Below are positions 24,534 through 28,362 of a stretch of DNA of 28,362 bases, one piece after another. The position numbers and the translations under genes are program-made. Source of the stretch: Methanosarcina sp. (GTDB lineage Archaea; Halobacteriota; Methanosarcinia; Methanosarcinales; Methanosarcinaceae); the NCBI GenBank assembly GCA_013331265.1, contig DUGS01000112.1, positions 7,178-35,539 on the forward strand, read 5' to 3'. Numbering within the stretch: position 1 is the first letter of the stretch; every line of letters begins with the position of its first letter. The notes below the pieces were generated by a model that made no database searches, was not told where the DNA came from, and worked only from the letters and a program-made list of their open reading frames with translations.

Positions 24534-24535
24534 TT

Positions 24536-25648
24536 TCAGACCTCTGCTGCAGGGTTAAGTAGCGTATTCAGTTCTTCATCAGTGAGTTCATAGTGGAAAA
24601 ACTCTGAATAGAACTCGCGGGTCAACTGTGGGAGGTCCATATCTGTGAAAAGGTCAGGATACAGCATTTTTGCAGTCCAGGCAGTCCCGATTATGAGGTG
24701 AGGACCCTGTGGCCTGTCAATCCAGCAGAAAGGATTCTGAGGAGCAAGGTATACCCGTTTGTTCTGCACAGCATCCACGCTTGACCAGAGAGGGTCAGAA
24801 TACACTGTTGAATAGAACTGCGGGTTTGATGTGATAATTACCTCGGGGTTCCAGGTCATTACCTGCTCTATTGAAACCTGCGTCATGCCGCTTCCTGGAG
24901 TGAGCGGACAATCAGCAACATTGATGCCACCGCAGATATCAATGACCTGGGAGTGCTGAGAACCTGATGGATCAGTCATCAGCCCTTTTGGGCCTTCGGC
25001 ATAGTAAACACGCACTTTTTCATCATCGGGAATATCATTTACAGTGCTGTTGATTTCATTTAGGACCGAACTGCGGAACTCGATCAGTTTTTCCGCCTGG
25101 TCTTCACAGTCAAGCAGCTTGCCCATGTATTCGATAGTAGGGTCAGATTGTGTCACGAAGATAATGGAATCATCAACGGCAACCACAGGAATGCTGCCGA
25201 AACTTTCCTGCCTGCGTTCTATGGCTTCGTTGATTTCTCCATCCGTGGTGTACCCTTCAATTACAATGTCAGGATTCATGTTGATTATAGTTTCATAGTT
25301 CCCAGTCTGTTTCCCAAACCAGCCCCCTATTTCGGGGAGATTTGTGTAATCTTCATCCATGAAGGGCTGAGTGAAATTATTTTTGAAATTCCAGCCTGCG
25401 AGTTTTTCCGGTGCAAGCATGTACACAAGGATAGTAGACGGGGGAGAAGTGGCTACTACAGAGGATATTTCTCCCGGCACAGTTAACTGCCTGCCCAGCA
25501 TGTCAGTGATCTGCACAGGACCTGAATTCGGAAGTACAGTGCTTGAGTTCGGAACAGCCTGCTGGCCCATATTTCCTGTACACCCACAGGGTGCAATAGC
25601 CAGAACCAGTAAAGAAAGTATCAATATTATACCTATTTTTCCACGCAT
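24536..25648 (-). CDS. ABC substrate-binding lipoprotein (FecB/BtuF-like)
   Basis: A 370-residue extracellular binding protein. The N-terminus is a lipoprotein signal: MRGKIGIILILSLLVLAIAP, then Cys21 and Cys23 (CGC), either of which could be lipidated. A Pro/Ser/Asn-rich linker leads to PVQITDMLGRQLTVPGEISS, the usual opening of metal-chelate receptors. Further family pieces are NMNPDIVIEGY, IPVVAVDDSI, RVYYAEGPKGLMTDPSGSQH, WNPEVIITSNPQFYS and KRVYLAPQNPFCWIDRPQGP. It ends with the EFYSEFFHYELTDEE tail. The PFCWIDRPQGPHLIIG stretch lines the ligand site in relatives that bind iron complexes, tungstate-free chelates or corrinoids. It is first in the operon, behind a TATA box and palindrome (25682-25712). 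Confidence 0.92.
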   Translation of the reverse strand: MRGKIGIILILSLLVLAIAPCGCTGNMGQQAVPNSSTVLPNSGPVQITDMLGRQLTVPGEISSVVATSPPSTILVYMLAPEKLAGWNFKNNFTQPFMDEDYTNLPEIGGWFGKQTGNYETIINMNPDIVIEGYTTDGEINEAIERRQESFGSIPVVAVDDSIIFVTQSDPTIEYMGKLLDCEDQAEKLIEFRSSVLNEINSTVNDIPDDEKVRVYYAEGPKGLMTDPSGSQHSQVIDICGGINVADCPLTPGSGMTQVSIEQVMTWNPEVIITSNPQFYSTVYSDPLWSSVDAVQNKRVYLAPQNPFCWIDRPQGPHLIIGTAWTAKMLYPDLFTDMDLPQLTREFYSEFFHYELTDEELNTLLNPAAEV

Positions 25649-25681
25649 AGAAATCCCTACAGACTTTTGATGGTTTAATCG

Positions 25682-25701
25682 TTATGTTCGGATAAACATA
25701 A
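25682..25701. promoter_or_regulatory. Operator-like inverted repeat of the uptake operon
   Basis: TTATGTT (25682-25688) and AACATAA (25695-25701) are perfect 7-bp arms around CGGATA. The site lies immediately downstream of the TATA box, over the expected transcription start. A repressor bound here would block initiation. Its size resembles DtxR/Fur-type metal operators, but the regulator is not identified. Confidence 0.6.
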
Positions 25702-25702
25702 T

Positions 25703-25712
25703 GATATAAAAA
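25703..25712 (-). promoter_or_regulatory. TATA box of the uptake operon
   Basis: The minus strand reads TTTTTATATC, a good archaeal TATA box, 55 nt upstream of the lipoprotein ATG. Initiation about 25 nt downstream would fall at the inverted repeat. Confidence 0.6.
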
Positions 25713-25903
25713 CATATTCCAACCTTTGAAAGAAAGGAAAACGCTCCCGAGTATGTTTTTTAGGGAGTTTCTGCATTTTTACGGTATGTATAGGGGTTTT
25801 CAATAAATATGCAGTATCAATCAATCGTGCAGGAGAATTTGCAGAGAAGATTTTTCAGAGTAAATATAATACAGAAAAAATGGTTGTCCGATTCTTCCGG
25901 ACT

Positions 25904-26983
25904 TCACTCAACTCGATTTTCCCCTTCATATTCTTTCCTCACCTTGACCGGCACCCTGTTAAAAGGGCATCCAAAATAGATACAGTGAGAACACTCATAT
26001 CTCCATATTGTCAGCAAAAAAATCAATATGGAAACCAGATAAACTCCCAGCAGGAACGGTACTTTCAAAAGCCAGGAAAACGGGAACAGGATTATGATTA
26101 TGAATCCCAGAGATGTAATTGCAAGATCGAATTTGCTCGGAGGGCACGGTATTGGTTTAAAATGCCTTGGCCAGCCCCAGTTCATCATACACCTCAAACA
26201 CTTTTCTCCCCTGACAAAATAAGGGCAGTGAGTACAGAAAAAGCGCTGTTCCAGAATACCGAAATGGAAGATAACTGTGAAAATGTATGCAAGAAGCCAC
26301 CCTGTTGAACTGATGCCGATTGCAAGCCCCGCAGAAAATAGAATAGTCAGCGTTACAAAGTTCCAGTAAAAGAAGTCTTTAAATTCGTGCTCCACTTTAA
26401 GGGAGGCACATTTGCCTGAACCTTCTGCCTGATGTTCTTTTTCTGAAAATTCAATATTCTCGGAAAGGGCACCCCTTTTCTCAAATTCGTTTTTCACGTC
26501 TGCAGGTACACGGTTCATAGGACACTCGAAGTTTATGCAGCGAACGCACTCGTATCGGCGGGCTGTAAGAAAGAACAGCGTCCAGGAGACAATGTAGGTT
26601 CCCAGAAGCAAAGGGTCCCTGATAAGCCAGTATACCGGAAAAAGAAAAATGGGCAGGGCTCCGAGAACCGTCACGGCTTTTTCAAAAAAGCTGTGAAGGC
26701 CTGGGCGGGCTTTAAAAATCTTTGGCACTCCTGAAAGCATCATGCATTTTACGCAGCCCTTACTCCGGATGTAGTAAAGGCAATGAGTGCATGCGAACCG
26801 GAACTCAACCACCAGAAAGAAAAAGAGAGCTATTCCGATGTAAACCGCTACCCATTTAAGCGAATCCCTGGCAATTGCTATGGAGCCGACGAGGAAGGGG
26901 ATCACATTTAAAAAGTTCCAGTAGAGGCGGTCTTTTGCGGAATGTTCTGTTTTGAGGGAAAGCGGAATACCTGGGGGGGACAT
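25904..26983 (-). CDS. Polytopic membrane protein with two identical-spacing seven-cysteine modules
   Basis: A 359-residue protein made of two copies of one module. Copy 1 has Cys at 65, 68, 77, 80, 146, 149 and 154; copy 2 at 250, 253, 262, 265, 331, 334 and 339: every Cys is exactly 185 residues apart. The motifs are FACTHCLYY and FFCTHCPYF, CVKCMM and CLRCMM, and YECVRCINFECPMNRVP and YECSHCIYFGCPFNRVP. Each copy begins SLKxEH..KD..YWNF and has four hydrophobic helices, with the cysteines at membrane borders. Such clustered pairs suggest metal or Fe-S binding, perhaps a redox or metal-handling membrane protein. I do not recognise a named family. The start ATG (26983) has no ribosome site, and codons 2-4 contain a C7 tract. 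It follows the AAA ATPase by 58 nt on the same strand. Confidence 0.75.
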   Translation of the reverse strand: MSPPGIPLSLKTEHSAKDRLYWNFLNVIPFLVGSIAIARDSLKWVAVYIGIALFFFLVVEFRFACTHCLYYIRSKGCVKCMMLSGVPKIFKARPGLHSFFEKAVTVLGALPIFLFPVYWLIRDPLLLGTYIVSWTLFFLTARRYECVRCINFECPMNRVPADVKNEFEKRGALSENIEFSEKEHQAEGSGKCASLKVEHEFKDFFYWNFVTLTILFSAGLAIGISSTGWLLAYIFTVIFHFGILEQRFFCTHCPYFVRGEKCLRCMMNWGWPRHFKPIPCPPSKFDLAITSLGFIIIILFPFSWLLKVPFLLGVYLVSILIFLLTIWRYECSHCIYFGCPFNRVPVKVRKEYEGENRVE

Positions 26984-27041
26984 GGAAGAATTTTTGGAAA
27001 GGAAAGGTAAAAAGTTTGTGTTTGTCTCTCAAGCATCTATT

Positions 27042-28322
27042 TTACATTTCCAGCATCCATTTCCAGAGTGGAATGTATGTGATCCTATTTTCTGTCTTTT
27101 CGGTGTCTTTTGTCAGCAGGATCAGTTCTTTTATGCGGGGAGCAAATTCCTCTTCCCCTGAGAATTTCTTGAGAGCACTGACCTCTCTTTCAGCGATACT
27201 GTCGCTGTACGTGACGTTGATTGCAGTTAGAGAATTGTCCTTTTCCTTCACCACGAAATCAACTTCACCCCCGTTTTTCCAGTAATAGACTTCTTTTTCC
27301 CGGCGCATAAGTTCGAGGAAGACCAAGTTTTCGGCAAGCCTGCCTTCATCCTTTGAAAAAATGAAAGATACGGCATTTCGAAGCCCGTTATCGAGACAGT
27401 AAACCTTTTTAGGGTTTATTGCCTGTGCCCGTAAAGAGTAACTGAAGAGAGGCAAAAAATAAACCAGAGAGATATCCTCAAGGTGAGAAAGGTATTCCAG
27501 AAGAGTACCTTTTGAGACCTCCTGTTCCTGCTTTATTGCCCTGTAGTAGGAGGTTACACTGAAAGGAGACCCGATATTTGTGATAAGGTATTTTGTGAGA
27601 GTTTTGAGTAGGGTGGTGTTCCGGACTGAGTAACGTTCCACGAGATCCCTGTAGATCATCATTTCAAAGTAATCCTGAAGAATTTTCGTCCTGAGTTCTG
27701 GAGCTTCGAGCACGACTTCGGGAAACCCCCCTTCATAGAGATATTCCTCAAAGAGCTTCTTGAGTTCAAAACGCTGCTTTGAGTACTCGAAATCCCTAAC
27801 AGGTTCAACTCCTCTGAAAGTCAGGTATTCCCTGAAATCCAGGGGATAGAGATAAAAAGCAAGAGTTCTGCCTCTAAGGCTTGTTGCAAGCTCCTTTGAG
27901 AGCATCTTCGAACTCGATCCTGTAAGAAAGATCTTTAGATTCCCCCTATCATAGAGCCTCCGCACAAAGACTTCCCAGCCCGGAATGTTCTGAACCTCAT
28001 CAAAGAAGAGGTACAGCTCCTGATCCACATTCTCAGGATAGAGTTCGTAATATGCATCGAGGATAAAGTTAAGATCCTTAACATCCAGCGGCAGGATCCT
28101 CTCATCCTCGAAGTTAATGTAAAGAATCTTTTTTCTCCCCAAACTCGCTTCAAGCTTTCTGATCATCTGGAAAAAGTAAGAAGTCTTCCCTATCCTCCTT
28201 GCCCCTATCAAACTTATAATCTTCCTGGTCTCCGGAATTTCAAGGGTACGGGGATAAATTTCAGGGAGGTTCCTTTCGTGGAATTCCTTTATAAGATATT
28301 TGAAAAGCTCCTTTTTTTCCAT
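27042..28322 (-). CDS. AAA ATPase with C-terminal DUF4143 domain
   Basis: A 426-residue protein of the AAA_14/DUF4143 family, common in archaea and anaerobic bacteria, with no settled function. Walker A GARRIGKTS is at residues 40-48, Walker B LYLFFDEVQNIPGWE, and sensor-like FLTGSSSKMLSKELATSLRG. The YPLDFREYLTFRGVEP stretch and the EYLYEGGFPEVVLE helix bridge to the DUF4143 part. The winged-helix-like region NIGSPFSVTSYYRAIKQEQE follows, then VYCLDNGLRNAVSF. The nuclease-like motif ENLVFLELMRREKEVYYWKN and GGEVDFVVKE close the gene. ATG at 28322 has an inverted repeat directly upstream (28323-28340). The product is likely cytosolic; whether it acts in DNA or toxin-antitoxin-like processes is not shown here. 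Confidence 0.9.
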   Translation of the reverse strand: MEKKELFKYLIKEFHERNLPEIYPRTLEIPETRKIISLIGARRIGKTSYFFQMIRKLEASLGRKKILYINFEDERILPLDVKDLNFILDAYYELYPENVDQELYLFFDEVQNIPGWEVFVRRLYDRGNLKIFLTGSSSKMLSKELATSLRGRTLAFYLYPLDFREYLTFRGVEPVRDFEYSKQRFELKKLFEEYLYEGGFPEVVLEAPELRTKILQDYFEMMIYRDLVERYSVRNTTLLKTLTKYLITNIGSPFSVTSYYRAIKQEQEVSKGTLLEYLSHLEDISLVYFLPLFSYSLRAQAINPKKVYCLDNGLRNAVSFIFSKDEGRLAENLVFLELMRREKEVYYWKNGGEVDFVVKEKDNSLTAINVTYSDSIAEREVSALKKFSGEEEFAPRIKELILLTKDTEKTENRITYIPLWKWMLEM

Positions 28323-28340
28323 GGTCTTCTATAGGAGACC
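28323..28340. promoter_or_regulatory. Inverted repeat abutting the AAA ATPase start codon
   Basis: GGTCTTC and GGAGACC (one G-T pair) flank a TATA loop, directly before the ATG on the minus strand. The site could hide the ribosome site (GGTCTCC in the minus direction) in the mRNA or bind a regulator. An AT-rich TATA-like TTTTAAGTAAAA lies just further upstream. Confidence 0.35.
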
Positions 28341-28362
28341 ATTTTACTTAAAAGTTGGTCTT

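Noticed and set aside
25880..26308. 142-codon + strand frame opposite the cysteine-module gene
   Set aside because: The minus-strand gene shows an exact internal duplication with conserved cysteines; the + frame is its shadow.

Overview
The window looks like part of a Methanosarcina-type methanogenic archaeon chromosome. Pointers are archaeal gatA-gatB, a single-domain S-layer protein of the Methanosarcina DUF1608 type with a PGF-CTERM-like tail, archaeal lipobox and TATA signals, GGAGG/GGTGAT ribosome sites and the absence of TAG as a terminator. I read 25 genes: 17 end in TAA, 8 in TGA and none in TAG. Two genes carry an internal in-frame UAG, which in this genus can be read as pyrrolysine.

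Layout. (1) 1-2034: end of gatA and complete gatB (Asp/Glu-tRNA amidotransferase), closed by a hairpin terminator. (2) 2096-2916: gene-poor junction with traces of mobile DNA: a right-end-like piece of an IS200/IS605 (tnpB) element, a group II intron-like stretch, and a short antisense membrane-protein remnant. (3) 2917-14579, + strand: an AT-rich surface-polysaccharide cluster with two polysaccharide deacetylases, a GT2 glycosyltransferase, a short hexapeptide acyltransferase, an ATP-grasp ligase, a DUF354 protein, UDP-GlcNAc 2-epimerase (wecB), two GT4 glycosyltransferases, a large polytopic membrane protein and a small membrane protein. A convergent Wzx-like flippase (16274-14796, - strand) completes it. 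Together they could make, modify, assemble and flip a lipid-linked glycan, perhaps for S-layer or envelope glycosylation. (4) 16710-18948: a nitrilase-family hydrolase, a small methyltransferase whose expected ATG is ATC, and a doubtful ORF. Short tandem repeats recur in the gaps here. (5) 18949-25648, - strand: an S-layer-type protein and, upstream, a tightly packed five-gene operon: lipoprotein binding protein, class I methyltransferase, radical SAM/binding-protein fusion, FecCD/BtuC permease and ATPase. An operator-like palindrome sits just after its TATA box. (6) 25904-28322: a polytopic protein built from two copies of a seven-cysteine module, and an AAA/DUF4143 ATPase.

The strongest leads are the radical SAM-binding-protein fusion inside an ABC uptake operon and the two UAG-interrupted genes in the glycan cluster, both translationally coupled to the preceding gene by an ATGA overlap. 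The ligand of the uptake system and the decoding of the UAGs cannot be settled from sequence alone.
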